DNA of 64,000 nt from Diadema setosum (lineage: Eukaryota > Echinodermata > Echinoidea > Diadematoida > Diadematidae): assembly GCA_033980235.1 (NCBI GenBank), contig CM067067.1:27302451-27366450 (forward strand), in the 5' to 3' direction. The notes beneath the pieces are model-generated. The model ran no database searches and was not told where the DNA came from. It saw nothing but the letters and a program-made list of their open reading frames with translations. The position numbers and the translations under genes are program-made. Shown one piece after another: positions 9,621 to 21,468 of this stretch; position 1 is the stretch's first letter, and every line of letters begins with the position of its first letter.

Positions 9621-12500
9621 TAGAAACTGCTTAATTTATTGCCCCATCATACGTCATCCTTGGACCAAGTTTGGTGAAATTTGCTTCATCCAGTCTTGAG
9701 TTTTCGCATAAGCTGATACAATTTCTTAAGTCGACCTTGACCATTGGCTTCTGGTACATTCGGGTATTACTATGCACAATATGCTAATAAATTAGGTGGT
9801 ATTTGCATAGAGAAATAGTATTTTGAGATTACAAACCATTTCCTTTTGACTAAAGGATATGCATACTACTTTGGTAGTTTTTATCATAAAATGCAGTTTT
9901 TATACTGAGAAAAACTTTGAAAATAATGTTTTTACTTCACTTTCTTCAGTAATTATGTAAATTAGCTGGTAATGATGGTTTAATTATTCAAATTATTTTC
10001 TCATTTTGTTTCATAGAGTATTTCTAACGGGTTAAATCTATCTATATTACGATGGGATCTAAGGTTTTTTTTTAATTGTTTACAAATCAATTTGCACAAC
10101 TTACTAGCCTACTATGAGATCTTCTCATCAACAGAGCATTCAGCTCTCGGCTAAATCTTCAGATATTCCTCAGATATAGAACTGAATAAGGAAAAGAACA
10201 AAAGTCTAAAGGTTGCACCCCGCGAAACGAAGCCCTGTGAGACGCAATAGTCAGCGTGGCTTTAAAGAACAGACATAGCATGCAAGCGCTTGTGCTGACA
10301 TGTATGCACGCATTTGCTCTATGCACTTTATCATTTTCTCAAGATCAAGTGTGCAAGCGTAACAACATTCTGGAACACTTTGCCTTATTCACAAAGATAC
10401 TGTGTAGACCTAATGTTATCGTGTTTTTTTTTTTATATCTCAGATCGTTTTGTAATAGCAAAACGGACACCTTATATCTAATGCTATTGACAGGACATGT
10501 TCGCAGTTGTATGCCATGATTTCACAGTTGACAAACAAGTTCTTGAAAGACGCGGCCACTGATCATCTTTCGTTTCCCACGAAAATGAAAGAGTTGCGCT
10601 GTCTCGAAATGAATTATAATATTTTGTAATACACCTATTTCCTGCTTTTGGTATTCCATTATTTAATTAGGAGCACCATTAGTATAGGAATGGTGATAAC
10701 AATTATTTACATTACTTGTATATTTCAGCACAGTATAGGGTAGAAGGCCACCCGTGTAGCCTACAGAATGAATAAAAAATGCGACATTTTTCAGGACTAC
10801 TATCTTGATTTCATCAAATTGGCATCTCTTTATTCCATTGTGAATCCTATATTGGAGAAATATTATAGATGGAACTGTTATTGAACAAAATCGGACGACA
10901 TTGATTTCCACCTATTGAACAGCAAGATAAAAAAAAAAAAACGACACCGACAACAATGATTTTTTACGCGTGTTTGTGTTCGTGTACGTCTACTAAGTGT
11001 TTGATAGCGGGCAGTGTGTTTCGAAATCTAGTTTCTGACATCATGATGCGTTTGCCTTATCTAATGCTCATGAAATGCGTATCTTATCCCTGAAATCCAC
11101 TTCGTCTATGAACACCTTAATGATCATACACTTTCACAGGAGGACTGTGAGTAGTGTGTGCATGATGAGGTATGTGTATGGTGTAAGTGTGTTTGTAATG
11201 TGTGTGTGTGTGTGTGTGATGTTTTTTTTTTCATGTTTCATTATATTTTGAAAGTTTGAAGGTGTACCGTCAGACAGTGTGATGTGATGCAACAGGGAGA
11301 AGGTATGACAACTCATGGAGGTGGAGCGGCAGGTTGGCATTTCGCCTACTACAGTTCGCTGGTCGTATTTGTTTTGATAGGTTCATATTGCGAGTAACTA
11401 GCATCGATTAAATAGAGACGTGATGTACCTGCATGCTGCTCACTGCCTGCCCGGAATCTATGGGCAAATTGTGCGGAGTGGATGCGGTGTCGCATCAGGC
11501 GGAAGATTCACGGCTTCATGAGGGACATTATGTTCCTCCAATAAAAAAAAAAATGGAAAATTATTCTTTCTTATGTTCATGTATTTTGTTGAAATATTAT
11601 TGATTATATACATATACAATTGAGAGCGGAGTATGTATTTGCAAATCTAATATCTAAGGTATATCTAATAATCTAATAAAATATATATCTAATAATCAAT
11701 GGGAGAGAATTCTAAACCAAATAATTTGCAAAGTAACTTGAACCTGATTTATTACAAAGTAGCAGTTAGCAGCCCCTTATCCTGTAGGAACCCGTATTTA
11801 AGAGACAAGCCTCACCCGAGTGAATTAACAAACAAATAAGCAAATGGCATCCAATTTGAAATGTTGAAGGTTACTTAAATACGCGATATCATCTTCAAAT
11901 CACAATGGAAATGTTGAAATCATTCTCCCAGTAAAAGAAAAATAAAAGCTTTTCCCAATGAGATTGCAAGTTCACGGCGTAAAGACCTAATGATATGGAT
12001 TATTGCCAACTTTCCCTCAAATCAAGAAACATAACGATAACTGCACTCCTATTGAGGTGATAAAAAGGACAAACCAAAATGTGGCAGGCAATTGAGTTGT
12101 GAAAAATCAAACACGAATAATTGGCACAATAATGATTGATATTTGGCGTATGTCCTGCACAAAGCACGTTAAGCCGAAAATCAAAGGTTTATCGTTAGAG
12201 CTTAAAAAACAAATAAAAATGTGCGAATGAATACAAGCCATAAGGCACCAACTACGTAGAGGTAGTAGAGAGGAAAATCATGAATGAAACCATGAATGCA
12301 ATGGTTCGTGGTTTCAAATAAATTCTATCTTACATCTTGGGTGTTTTTAATTTTTTTAATTGAAGTGCAATCCCACACCATAATCAATTTGACATTAATA
12401 AAAAGTCAGAAATGTAAATTGATTTGCTAAATTCAGACGCTTTAATAATTAGACTATATTAGTATAGCAAGCTACCCACCCACGCAATTTAGCCGAGTTG
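9620..12500. other. Long gene-free stretch
   Basis: No ORF with recognisable similarity, no RNA gene. A TG-rich tract lies at about 11,137-11,218 and short poly-A/T runs are scattered. The DNA is AT-rich and looks like old intergenic or intronic sequence. Confidence 0.5.
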
Positions 12501-12514
12501 ATGATGTCATAAAC

Positions 12515-12650
12515 TTGGGTTGGGGAATGCCCCTACAAGCATTGCTTTTATGCACTCCTCCCCATTTCCAGCATTTCCGTATACTTCCAATATTTTGCAA
12601 ACTTATACATTTCCTTTTTTATACATTAAAGAAAAGAAATAAATGGATTA
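12515..12650 (+). mobile_element. LINE 3' end fragment (hairpin tail family)
   Basis: Contains GGGGAATGC, the core CTACAAGCATTGCTTTTA, then CTCCTCCCCATTTCCAGC and ATTTCCGTATACTT. The same sequence occurs at 37,860-37,950 downstream of LINE coding remnants and, inverted, at 46,735-46,815. It is therefore a 5'-truncated copy of the same LINE family, holding only the 3' UTR. Confidence 0.75.
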
Positions 12651-14436
12651 GAAACTTACAACTCTGCAAGTGCTTTGCGCACAGAAATATTAATTAAAGT
12701 AAACCATGTTTTATGTCTATTATCCAGTAATTTCAACACTTTCCCGTAAAGGTCATCACTGCAAGGTTATTGCAAGACGAGAAAAATTAGATTAAAAGGA
12801 GGGTGCCTGGTGCCTGTTTTTATGTTAAGATATAGTGAAGGTTTGGAATACTTGTGAGGCCATGACATCATGGTATCTATATAATGTATTATACACGTGC
12901 TTCGCACAGATATCACTACTTCGTTAAACCACATGAAACATTCTTTCTCATTCTTGGTACGATTTAAATGGAACCTGTACCATTCGGTTTTGTTTCATCT
13001 TACTCATGATTCCATGTCAAAATACAATACAATTGAACGCACTGTGGAATTGTCCTTGAAGGGGTTCTGAGGCTACCTGAAAGATAATTATTGTCACGAA
13101 GTGTCGCGGATGTTTGATCGACCATAATATGGGTAAAGATTTCAAGCTTACCACAAATTCGTCCTTTTGCTTTATAAACTCCTCAAAATAAGTTCTGCAA
13201 TTAAAGTTTGATAATATTATATTTCTCTTATACCCGCATTATCTTCATGAAATATGACATAATAAGAAAGCCTGATTAATTATCTTTAAAATGACAACTC
13301 ACTTGCTATGATTGGGTATAATTCCTGGAATGCACAGTATGACTGAGTATGAGGAAAGGTCAAATGTGAAATGTTGCAAAATAGAGCAAACGTGTTATGT
13401 CAAAACAGTATAATTCCTTTGTTTCAAAGTATCATTTATAAATACGACACTTGTGAAACTCCAAGTTAACTTCAATCTAACTAACACAAAAAATAACATA
13501 ATCATATATCAGACACAGTATTAAACTCACATTTTTCAAAGACGTAAGTTCCGTTTCAATTTATCGAGAATTTCCGAAAGCTTTCTCCTGACCGCTTGCT
13601 CTTCCGTTGGCACGGGTGTTGAAGGTTGAATGCTTTTATGTAACAGTAGTCTAGCTGCATTCCTGTAAGAACACACAGAAAAAGAATGTATCTTAGTCTT
13701 GAGGTTGTCAATGTCACGTCTCTCAAAAATATGTACATCTCTGTAACAATATTGCTTGTCATGAACGATTGCCTTTTAATGAACTCATCGAATAAGACAA
13801 AATACTACAAAATAAATACACGACATTGTAACAAATTACACAATTTACAATTTTAAATTCTGATAATCGTTAGAGAACGTTCATAGTGCTTAGCAGGCGC
13901 ACATATGGCTACATTCGTTAATGCTAAAACAATGATCATTCATGAGTCTTTATTATTGATGGAGAGATATCAAAAGCAAGATTAATATTTTGTCCTCCTG
14001 TAAATCTTGTGTATACACCATGACATACTTTCTACTTTTCTTCAGCTTTAATTATTTGAGTGTCCTTGTTTGAATATCAATATTGTTTGCTCAAGTCATC
14101 ATTAGCGTCAATATCTGTAATCACCAGTGATCGCTGTTGTTTTTTCTCACAATGTAAATTTATCTTCCAAGAATGGTAGAAAATCAAATCAGGTGGTTCT
14201 TAATGCAAAAAAAAATAAAAAATACCGCGGGCAATATTCTTCCAGGGATTTCCCCTCTCACTATGATGGTTAATGTCTCATAGAGCTATTCATATATTTT
14301 ATGATCAATAGAACTTTTATAACCTCGACTGCTTTTAGGCCAACTGCAAACGAGATGACGGCGTATCATTATAAGTGTAGCATATTCAATACGATTTGTT
14401 CATGAACGTCAATCCTCCTAAACTACAGCACAAAAT
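12650..14436. other. No gene seen
   Basis: AT-rich sequence without recognised coding, RNA or repeat structure on either strand. Confidence 0.4.
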
Positions 14437-14440
14437 ATAT

Positions 14441-15594
14441 CAGGCGCGGTTGAGCACCCCAATTTGCATCTCATTATCGCCCCGTTCTATTTGAATTTCC
14501 AACGGGCATCCACGGCTGCCCGAAACTGTGTGCATGAAAAAGTCAAATCTTTACCTTCTCCTTGTGCCACTATGCGTGCCGCTAGTAAACTCAAACTCCC
14601 CACACTATCTAAGTTTTTAAAAACCTTCCTTTTGATGAAAAAAATTATGAAATTTGCTGCACTAGAACTTGAGATATTAAAGCGTTTTGAAAATCACCTC
14701 TCGCAAAACATGCTCTCTGTTTTTTTCCGACTGGACTATGGCCGGGCTCCAATGTGTCCGAAATTGGCAACATAAGTTTATCAGGCCTCAATCCATATAT
14801 GGTGAAAGTTTTCGCTTGGTTACACCTGTACTTTTTGAGAAATCAACATGTTTCTACAGGGTTTGGAACAGAAAATTGTAGTAAGCGAAACAATTGAAAA
14901 TGACGTCATTTCTTTTCCCACAATATTGGGCATGCGTGGTACGTGAGATTCAGGATTTCGTGCTCATTGTTGGTTTGCATGTGACGCAGTCAATTTTGCT
15001 GAGTGTCGCACGGCGGTGACTGCTGAGCTGCTGCCGCGCACGCTGCATGCAGCAAAGCGTTGTGTGTGCTGTGACACGAAAGCCTGTGACATGCAACGCT
15101 ACAGTCACGCGATTATATACACATGGGACCGACCTGTACGCTTTGCGTTCGTGTCATTTTTGACATCACCTTCTGTTTTTTTCCGACACAACCATGGCCG
15201 GGAATATTACGGTATGACATTTAAAATGCAAGCAGATAAATAAATTTCGGTGTACTTTGTTCGAATGGCGCTTTTGTTCCGCAATCACACTTCGTGAATT
15301 TTAGGATGATTTTCGAGGCATATTTTTGGTAATTTTGCTCGCCAGGTTTTCGCTAAAATTTCACATTTTATCATTGTCAAATCCTTGAATATGTTATATG
15401 TGCATATTCGGACATGTTTTCAAATTCAAACTAACTCAATTTAAATCCGAAAATAGGTTTCCTTAAATTGTTATTAGCTTGAGAAGTTGTTTACTTTTTC
15501 TCAACTACGCGAGTACATGTTGTTTACTTTATGCAAATGAGGCTCGGCTGCCGATGGATTTCTGCGAGATAATTGGGGTGCTCCACCGCGCCTG
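14441..15594. mobile_element. Non-autonomous DNA transposon, copy 1, target duplication ATAT
   Basis: Starts CAGGCGCGGTTGAGCACCCC and ends with the inverted form, giving 24-bp terminal inverted repeats with one mismatch. ATAT flanks both ends (14,437-14,440; 15,595-15,598). It is nearly the same, over its whole length, as 19,396-20,533, with scattered substitutions and small indels. The short open frames inside (for example 14,464-14,775) show no known domain and are not preserved between the copies. Four-bp duplications fit several superfamilies (Chapaev, Sola1 and Academ are candidates from general knowledge); none can be chosen without a transposase. Confidence 0.85.
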
Positions 15595-15599
15595 ATATG

Positions 15600-16800
15600 G
15601 GTGTGGTAACGTGCATACCGTGCTCGTAAATGCATGCATTAACACTCGATTCACATTAAGTATGTTATGTTTGGATGCAATGATGTAGAGACGAACACGA
15701 AAACCGCACAGGTGGCAATTATGACGGGTTAATCTTTCTCACTGCATATTCATATGGTCTATCATTTATTTCACTGCCCTATGATCTCACTGTATTACTC
15801 TTATAACAGTATTGTTGTGGTGTCAGAATTATCATCTGCATGGAATTATTTTTGTACATGTATAGATGTGCAGTTGTTTTTTCCGTGACACCAATACAAC
15901 CCCTTTTCAACCAGTCACGTCATAATGTTGAGAACAAACAACTACTACATCGTTGAGTGGCACGACGCCGCATGAACAGCAGATAGCATCTAATCAAGTA
16001 ACTTTCAAGATGATTGCACGTCCTTCCAGCATACCCCGAGTGTCCTTTAAGAGCCGTTTCTGTTTTTCACTAATACCAGCTATGACTCGTGATATTCTAT
16101 CAGTGTCATTAAGGTACAAGACACATATACACAGTCATACACGCACGCACCCATACATACCAATGTGTTAGCGAAGTTTCACATAGGTCGTTTTACCCCG
16201 TTTGTAGTCCCGGTACATTTGATTTGATATTGGTCATTCGATATGAAAATGTGATGTGTCTTTGCGGCTGTTCAGAGCCGACGTGACGTTTGCTGTAATA
16301 TTGCCACGCTCTCTACGGCTTAATAGTCGTCATCAAGTCAGAAGTAGTATGATGGTCACGCCGTTGTTAATGATGATAGAATCGGAGGGGGAAAGGTTAC
16401 AGTAAATGGCAATGTATTGTCCGAGTTTGATGAGAGCACGACGTCATGGAAGAAAGGGAACATAAATTGACCTATGCCAACACAGTATACATGTACGTTT
16501 TGCACATATTTGTTGTCCCTCAATTAGAACCTAAGCATGAATTTCAACTACCTTTTAAGACATAATCCGGCATCCAATAAAAAAAAGCCAATTGTGTCAG
16601 CTACAAAATATCAAAAACTGAGGGTAAATCGTCCTAGGATAAGTGAGCTACTGCGCAATGAACGAATTCATGCAAATTAGCATTTTATCGCCCTTAACGC
16701 ACGCGCGGAATTTCAACTATAACAGGCCTGTAGGACGTCATATCAAATCGGATGTACTTCTAATTTGGTAAACACTGATTTTGATTTTCAGTACTTATCT
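15600..16800. other. No gene seen
   Basis: Intergenic-looking sequence with no recognised feature. Confidence 0.4.
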
Positions 16801-16894
16801 CATTTATACACTGTATTTGTTTATCTATTTATTTATTTATTGTATTTTTGTATTTGTATTTTGGTATTTTTGTATTATTTTGGTCTAAATACTA

Positions 16895-16980
16895 ATTGTC
16901 CGGTAAACTGTGCGCTTAGAAACATCTGTATTTAGCGCCTTATAAATGTATTGTATTATTATTATTTTATTAACATATTT
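16895..16980 (+). mobile_element. Short LINE 3' tail fragment (L2/CR1-like)
   Basis: TGTGCGCTTAGAAACATCTG, then TAGCGCCTTATAAATGTA, then ATT repeats. This matches the style of the 3' tail at 42,360 plus 43,104-43,150 (AGCGCATAGAGAC, then CGCGCTATATAAGAACGG). Only the tail remains. Confidence 0.55.
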
Positions 16981-17139
16981 TCCATGCTCAATACAATCAC
17001 TATATCGGTACACTTACGTTTATTGACTAAAGTACTAGTAAGTTGTTCGAGCGCTAAATTTAACAAGTTTGTAATATTGTGAATGAGCATTTGGCTTGCC
17101 ATAGACGTTCGTGCGGTCATTTTTCAAACGAAGGCGGCG

Positions 17140-17206
17140 ATGAATTGGGGAGCGCTGCAAAGAAGTGGAGGAAACAATAAGAAAACAGGAGGAAACAGTG
17201 GAAGAG
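17140..17206 (+). CDS. Possible short first coding exon ending at a splice donor (tentative)
   Basis: An ATG in a purine-rich context (GGCGATGA) opens MNWGALQRSGGNNKKTGGN, and the frame meets AG|GTGAGT, a near-consensus donor, at 17,206/17,207. The DNA here is less AT-rich than its surroundings. I do not recognise the peptide and can find no matching downstream exon in the window. It could be a chance match or a relic of a host gene's first exon. Low confidence. Confidence 0.2.
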
Positions 17207-17510
17207 GTGAGTCAAAATGTCTACTGATTAATCTTGTATATATTTTTTCCAGATTGGTTTGAAAACCAAGCTGGAAAAAATAATATTAACCATTTTTATG
17301 CGGGGGGAACTGGGTCGAAGTTGCATCTGGTTCCGTTGCACGAGTAAAGACCATACACTATTTGTTTTATACAACACCTCGAACGTCAACAGATTTGGTG
17401 CTCACAGATTCTTGAATTTAGCACAGAAATGGCAACCATTTTCCGTGAAAGACGAATGAGTAGCCTCACAGTCGTAGTCACCGTGTATGTACATGTGGAC
17501 GTGTACGTAC

Positions 17511-17676
17511 CAGTGGCGGATCCAGAGGGGGGCGCAACCGGCGCACGCCCCCCCCCTTTATTTTTCGTTAAAAACAAAAGAAAGAAAAAAATGAAATGAA
17601 ACCCGGAAGTGGCACCAGGAATATTAGTCACGCCCCCCCCCCCCCCCTTTACAGAATTCCTATGGATCCGCCCCTG
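17511..17676. mobile_element. MITE starting CAGTGGCGGATCC, hAT-like (tentative)
   Basis: Ends are CAGTGGCGGATCCAGA and TATGGATCCGCCCCTG, near-inverted copies, with poly-G/C next to each. It is absent from the matching place in the right foldback arm, so it is an insertion. CGTAC flanks both sides; the surrounding GTACGTA repeats make the true duplication length (5 or 8 bp) unclear. The terminal sequence resembles common hAT MITEs. A related copy lies at 53,347-53,460. Confidence 0.7.
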
Positions 17677-18104
17677 CGTACGTATGCGAAACGAAGTTGT
17701 TTACAAATTATTAGTGACAAAAGTACGCGCTTGTAAGCGTGCTTGTAATTGTTGAGTGCGCGCGGCACATGTTTGTTTATTGTGACATCAGAGCGCGTGC
17801 AATGAAACAATTTGGTCAAACCAAAATTGCACGCTGAGACAGCCAGAGCGTGCAATGGAACCTTTCACTAAATGTCACGTGATGGGCAGTCGACCAATCG
17901 GATAGCTACATTCTAAATAGGTGTTGTAACATAGCTACATTCTAAATAGGTGTTGTATAATTTTATACAACACCTATTTAGAATATAGCTATCCGATTGG
18001 TCGATTGCCCATCACTGGACATTTAGTGAAAAGTTCCATTGCACGCTCAGGCTGTCTCAGCAGTGCAACTTTGTTTGACCAAAATGTTCCATTGCACGCG
18101 CTCT

Positions 18105-18263
18105 GGGGGGTGTTTCATCAACGTTTGTCGGCGCTGACAAATTGAATCACCATAGTAACAGTCAGTGACTAGAGCATCTCAGCCAATCAATACCAAGGAT
18201 CTTGCTGAAATTGGTCAGCGCCGACAGTGGTCGGCGCTGACAAGCATTGATGAAACACCCCCC
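18105..18263. mobile_element. MITE with GGGGTGTTTCATCAA ends
   Basis: Ends GGGGGGTGTTTCATCAACG and GCATTGATGAAACACCCCCC are inverted copies. Inside each end is TGTCGGCGCTGACAA or its complement. The left foldback arm reads straight through (AGAGCGCGTGC), showing the empty site, with TG as a possible 2-bp duplication. Its middle contains CTCAGCCAATCA then CAAGGAT, shared with the MITE at 54,035. Confidence 0.75.
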
Positions 18264-18523
18264 TGATGTCACAATAAACAAACATGTGCCGCGCGCAATC
18301 AACAATTACAAGCGCGCTTGCAAGCGCGTACTTTTGTCACCCATTTTTGTAAACAACTTCGTTTCGCATACGTACACACACGGTGACTGCGACTGTGAGG
18401 CTACTCATTCGCCTTTCACGGAAAACGGTTGCCATTTCTGTGCTAAATTCAAGAATCTGTGAGTACCAAATCTGTTGACGTTCGAGGTGTCGTATAAAAC
18501 AAATAGTGTATGGTCTTTACTCT

Positions 18524-18642
18524 TGCAATGGAACCAGATTTCGCACTCCGTGAAAGATGAGGCACGCTATTCAACTCGGCTTCGCCTCGTTGAATAGAGC
18601 GCCTCTATCTTTCACCTCGTGCGAAATCTTAGTACCATTGCA
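18524..18642. repeat. Hairpin module 1 (apex ACTCGGCTTCGCCTCGT)
   Basis: Left arm TGCAATGGAACCAGATTTCG and right arm CGAAATCTTAGTACCATTGC pair, then GTGAAAGATGAGGC pairs with GCCTCTATCTTTCAC. The apex at 18,574-18,590 is ACTCGGCTTCGCCTCGT. The right flank is ATTTGTATATTATAAAATGG, as in modules 2 and 4. Confidence 0.8.
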
Positions 18643-18689
18643 CTCGTGACCATTCACTACATCATGTATTTGTATATTATAAAATGGGT

Positions 18690-19110
18690 TCAAGAATGTA
18701 GCCAATTGGAAGCGCTGAAATGAGTCACGTGTGCGTGCATTAATTTCTTAGTAAATGCACTAAGAAGAGTCTCTCTTCCACCTCCCTGGCCTGACGTACG
18801 TCACAATGTTTACACTAGCAGTGCGCACTCAATCAGTTGTTACAAGTGCGTCACGCGCTACTATACGCGCTGTCAATCCTGTAAACAACTTCTAGTTCGG
18901 GCCGCGGGCTGCCACAACAGCCGGCGGCCTTTCTTGTGCATAACACGTGGCGTACGTATACTCTTATACGTACGTACAGTACTTATGTGCGGGATTTCCG
19001 AGTGCGACGTGCGTAAATGTTTGGGACGAACATCTTCGGACATCTTGACTTTTGAGCGAATGCTACATGTAGCTGACTGGTATTGACCCACAAAGGTACG
19101 TGTTAGTTTT
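18690..19110. other. GC-richer spacer without a gene
   Basis: Contains CGCGCTACTATACGCGC, a short inverted repeat, and GGGCCGCGGGCTGCC. No coding sequence recognised; the minus-strand open frame covering 18,873-19,490 crosses the next hairpin and is not believed. Confidence 0.4.
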
Positions 19111-19113
19111 CGA

Positions 19114-19314
19114 CCCATTTTATAAAACAAATGATGCACAGGATTATTTCGTGGCGTTAGTGAAGGTGCGGCGCACTCTCGAGTATTGACAATGGTTGCA
19201 AACATGCACTCGGCTGCGCCTCGTGCATGTCGCACCATTGTCAATACTCTCGAGCTCGCCGCACCTTCACTAACACACTCTATCCTGTGCATCATTTGTA
19301 TATTATAGAATGGG
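19114..19314. repeat. Hairpin module 2
   Basis: Begins CCCATTTTATAAAACAAATG and ends ATTTGTATATTATAGAATGG(G). GATGCACAGGAT pairs with ATCCTGTGCATC, and GAGTATTGACAATGGT pairs with ACCATTGTCAATACTC. The apex at 19,208-19,224 is ACTCGGCTGCGCCTCGT. Arms are about 95 bp. Confidence 0.85.
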
Positions 19315-20654
19315 TAGCGAGAATCCTGCGATCTCATTGGTCGACAGCTATGTGTTGATTTGTACTGGCCGCACGCTGAGTCACAGTGGTAAACACAGGC
19401 GCGGTGGAGCACCCCAATTTGCATCTCATTATCGCCCCGTTCTATTTGAATTTCCAACGGGCATCCACGGCTGCCCGAAACTGTGTGCATGAAAAAGTCA
19501 AATCTTTACCTTCTCCTTGTGCCGCTATGCGTGCCGCTAGTAAACTCAAACTTCCCACACTATCTAAGTTTTTAAAAACCTTCCTTTTGATGAAAAAATT
19601 ATGAAATTTGCTGCACTAGAACTTGAGATATTAAAGCGTTTTGAAAATCACCTCTCGCAAAACATGCTCTCTGTTTTTTTCCGACTGGACTGTGGCCGGG
19701 CTCCAATGTGTCCGAAACTGGCAACATAAGTTCATCAGGCCTCAATCCATATATGGTGAAAGTTTTCGCTTTGTACCACCTGTACTTTTTGAGAAATCAA
19801 CTTGTTTCTACAGGGTTTGGAATAGAAAATTGTAGTCGGCGAAACAATTGAAAATGACGTCATTTCTTTTCCCGTAATATTGGGCATGCGTGGTACGTGA
19901 GATTCAGGATTTCGTGCTCATTGTTGGTTTGCATGTGACGCAGTCAATTTTGCTGAGTGTCGCACGGCGGTGATTGCTGAGCTGCTGCCGCGCACGCTGC
20001 ATGCAGCAATGCGTTGTGTGTGCTGTGACATGCAACGCCACAGTGACGCGATTAATTATACATGGGACCGACCTGTACGCTTTGCGTTCGTGTCATTTTT
20101 GACATCACCTTCTGTTTTTTTCCGACACAGCCATGGCCGGGAATATTATGGTATGAAATTTAAAATGCAAGCAGATAAATAAATTTCGGTGTACTTTGTT
20201 TGAATGGCGCTTTTGTTCCGCAATCACACTTCGTGAATTTTAAGATGATTTTCGAGGCATATTTTTGGTAATTTTGCTCGCCAGGTTTTCGCTAAAATTT
20301 CACATTTTATCATTGTCAAATCCTTTAATATGTTATATGTGCATATTCGGACATGTTTTCAAATTCAAACTAACTCAATTTAAATCCGAAAATAGGTTTC
20401 TTTAAATTGTTATTAGCTTGAGAAGTTGTTTACTTTTTCTCAACTACGCGAACACATGTTGTTTACTTTATGCAAATGAGGCTCGGCTGCCGATGGATTT
20501 CTGCGAGATAATTGGGGTGCTCCACCGCGCCTGAACATGTTATCGCGCACTTGTAGCAAGAGTATGCGTACTTGTAACAAAGATTCGCGCACTAAGCAAG
20601 CGTTCGCGCACCCAGTACGAGACGCCTATTGGCTAAAACAATCATGCATCAGTA
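19315..20654. repeat. Left long inverted repeat of the recombinase region (interrupted by transposon copy 2)
   Basis: With 19,396-20,533 (plus one AACA) removed, this is about 200 bp reading TAGCGAGAATCCTGCGATCT to AACAATCATGCATCAGTA. Its inverted partner is 24,017-24,235, which holds the uninterrupted sequence, including the empty site GCGATAACATGTTTACCACT. Confidence 0.85.
19396..20533. mobile_element. Non-autonomous DNA transposon, copy 2, target duplication AACA
   Basis: Same element as 14,441-15,594, about 1138 bp with the same CAGGCGCGGTGGAGCACCCC terminus. AACA flanks both ends (19,392-19,395; 20,534-20,537). The matching empty site at about 24,125-24,145 has one AACA only, which confirms the ends and the 4-bp duplication. 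The closeness of the two copies suggests activity not long ago. No transposase in either. Confidence 0.92.
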
Positions 20655-20826
20655 TACAAATAATGAATGTTTATGAGTGCAATGGACAGAATATTTCATG
20701 AGGTGAAAGATGAAATGATCCATTCAACGAGGCGCAGCCGAGTTGAATGGATCAAACATTTCATCTTTCACCGAATGAAATATTCTGTCCATTGCACGAA
20801 TGAAAAACATTTATTATTTGTTTTAT
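20655..20826. repeat. Hairpin module 3 (apex in opposite orientation)
   Basis: TGCAATGGACAGAATATTTC pairs with GAAATATTCTGTCCATTGCA; GGTGAAAGATGAAATG pairs with CATTTCATCTTTCACC. Apex at 20,727-20,743 is ACGAGGCGCAGCCGAGT, the complement of the apex in module 2. Outer flanks ATACAAATAATG and ATTATTTGTTTTAT also pair. Confidence 0.85.
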
Positions 20827-21139
20827 ATAACGCCTGAAATAGATCCTTGTCATTTGATGTTTTGTAATAATTAGGAACAAGAGAGATCGCGAGAATGCTC
20901 ACTGAGCGCTTTACGCTGCGCTAGCGCGCTGTCGCATACACACACTGCAAACGCAAGCGTTTTACACGTAGTTTGTCGGGTTCTCAGCGAGCGTGCAATG
21001 GAACAAATCGTATGGATCCAAAATTGCACGGTAAATGGAACCACAATTGCACAGATGACGTCATAGTGAAATGGGCAGAATGATCAATGTCAAACAACCA
21101 ATCAAATGACAAGGATCTCTTCAGGCGTTATGTAATATT
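20826..21139. mobile_element. Small foldback with CGCCTGAA ends
   Basis: ATAACGCCTGAAATAGATCC and GGATCTCTTCAGGCGTTATG are inverted copies at the two ends, followed by TTGTCATTTGATG and its complement. The inside holds GCGTGCAATGGAAC-type words also seen in the 1.2 kb foldback. No ORF. Confidence 0.65.
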
Positions 21140-21155
21140 TACTGATGCATGGCTG

Positions 21156-21184
21156 CCTTGCGTCCAGTAAAAACTGATGCATGG
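21156..21184 (+). repeat. Left copy of a 30-bp repeat flanking the recombinase gene
   Basis: Reads CCTTGCGTCCAGTAAAAACT then GATGCATGG. It is the same motif, in the same orientation, as the three perfect 30-bp units at 23,681-23,770. About 24 of 30 positions agree. Confidence 0.6.
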
Positions 21185-21273
21185 TTTGTGTATGCCAAGC
21201 CAAAAGGAAATGCATCCAGTAATTTTGTCATCGGGTTACACGATAGAAAAATGGGTTTTTGGCAAGAAAATTA

Positions 21274-21468
21274 CCCATTCTATAAATCAGATGACGCACA
21301 TGTTTTTTCGTGCGTCAGTCGGAATATAGTGTGCATGCGGTAACTATGGAATTTAGCCTAAACCCACTCGGCTTCGCCTCGTGGGTTAAGCATTCCATAG
21401 TTACCTTATGCACACAATTCCGACTGACGCACTCAGACATGTGCGTCATTTGTATATTATAAAATGGG
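21274..21468. repeat. Hairpin module 4, upstream of the recombinase gene
   Basis: Ends CCCATTCTATAAATCAGATG and ATTTGTATATTATAAAATGG(G). GACGCACATGT pairs with ACATGTGCGTC; GCGTCAGTCGGAAT pairs with ATTCCGACTGACGC; GGTAACTATGGAAT pairs with ATTCCATAGTTACC. Apex ACTCGGCTTCGCCTCGT at 21,366-21,382. Arms are about 95 bp. Confidence 0.88.

Larger units (their letters stand above)
17324..18539. mobile_element. 1.2 kb foldback element (two long inverted arms)
   Basis: Left arm 17,324-17,960 and right arm 17,963-18,539 are inverted copies. The centre is TGTTGTATAA-TT-TTATACAACA. Matching landmarks: TCTGGTTCCGTTGCA with TGCAATGGAACCAGA; AAGACCATACACTATTTG with its complement; and CTACTCATTCG with CGAATGAGTAG. 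Each arm carries a different MITE (17,511-17,676 left; 18,105-18,263 right), and the opposite arm shows the empty site. The left arm also has a short duplication of CATTCTAAATAGGTGTTGTA near the centre. No protein is encoded. Confidence 0.85.

Noticed and set aside
18873..19490. 205-residue minus-strand open frame
   Set aside because: It runs across hairpin module 2 and into transposon copy 2; no domain, and the length comes from self-complementary GC-rich arms.
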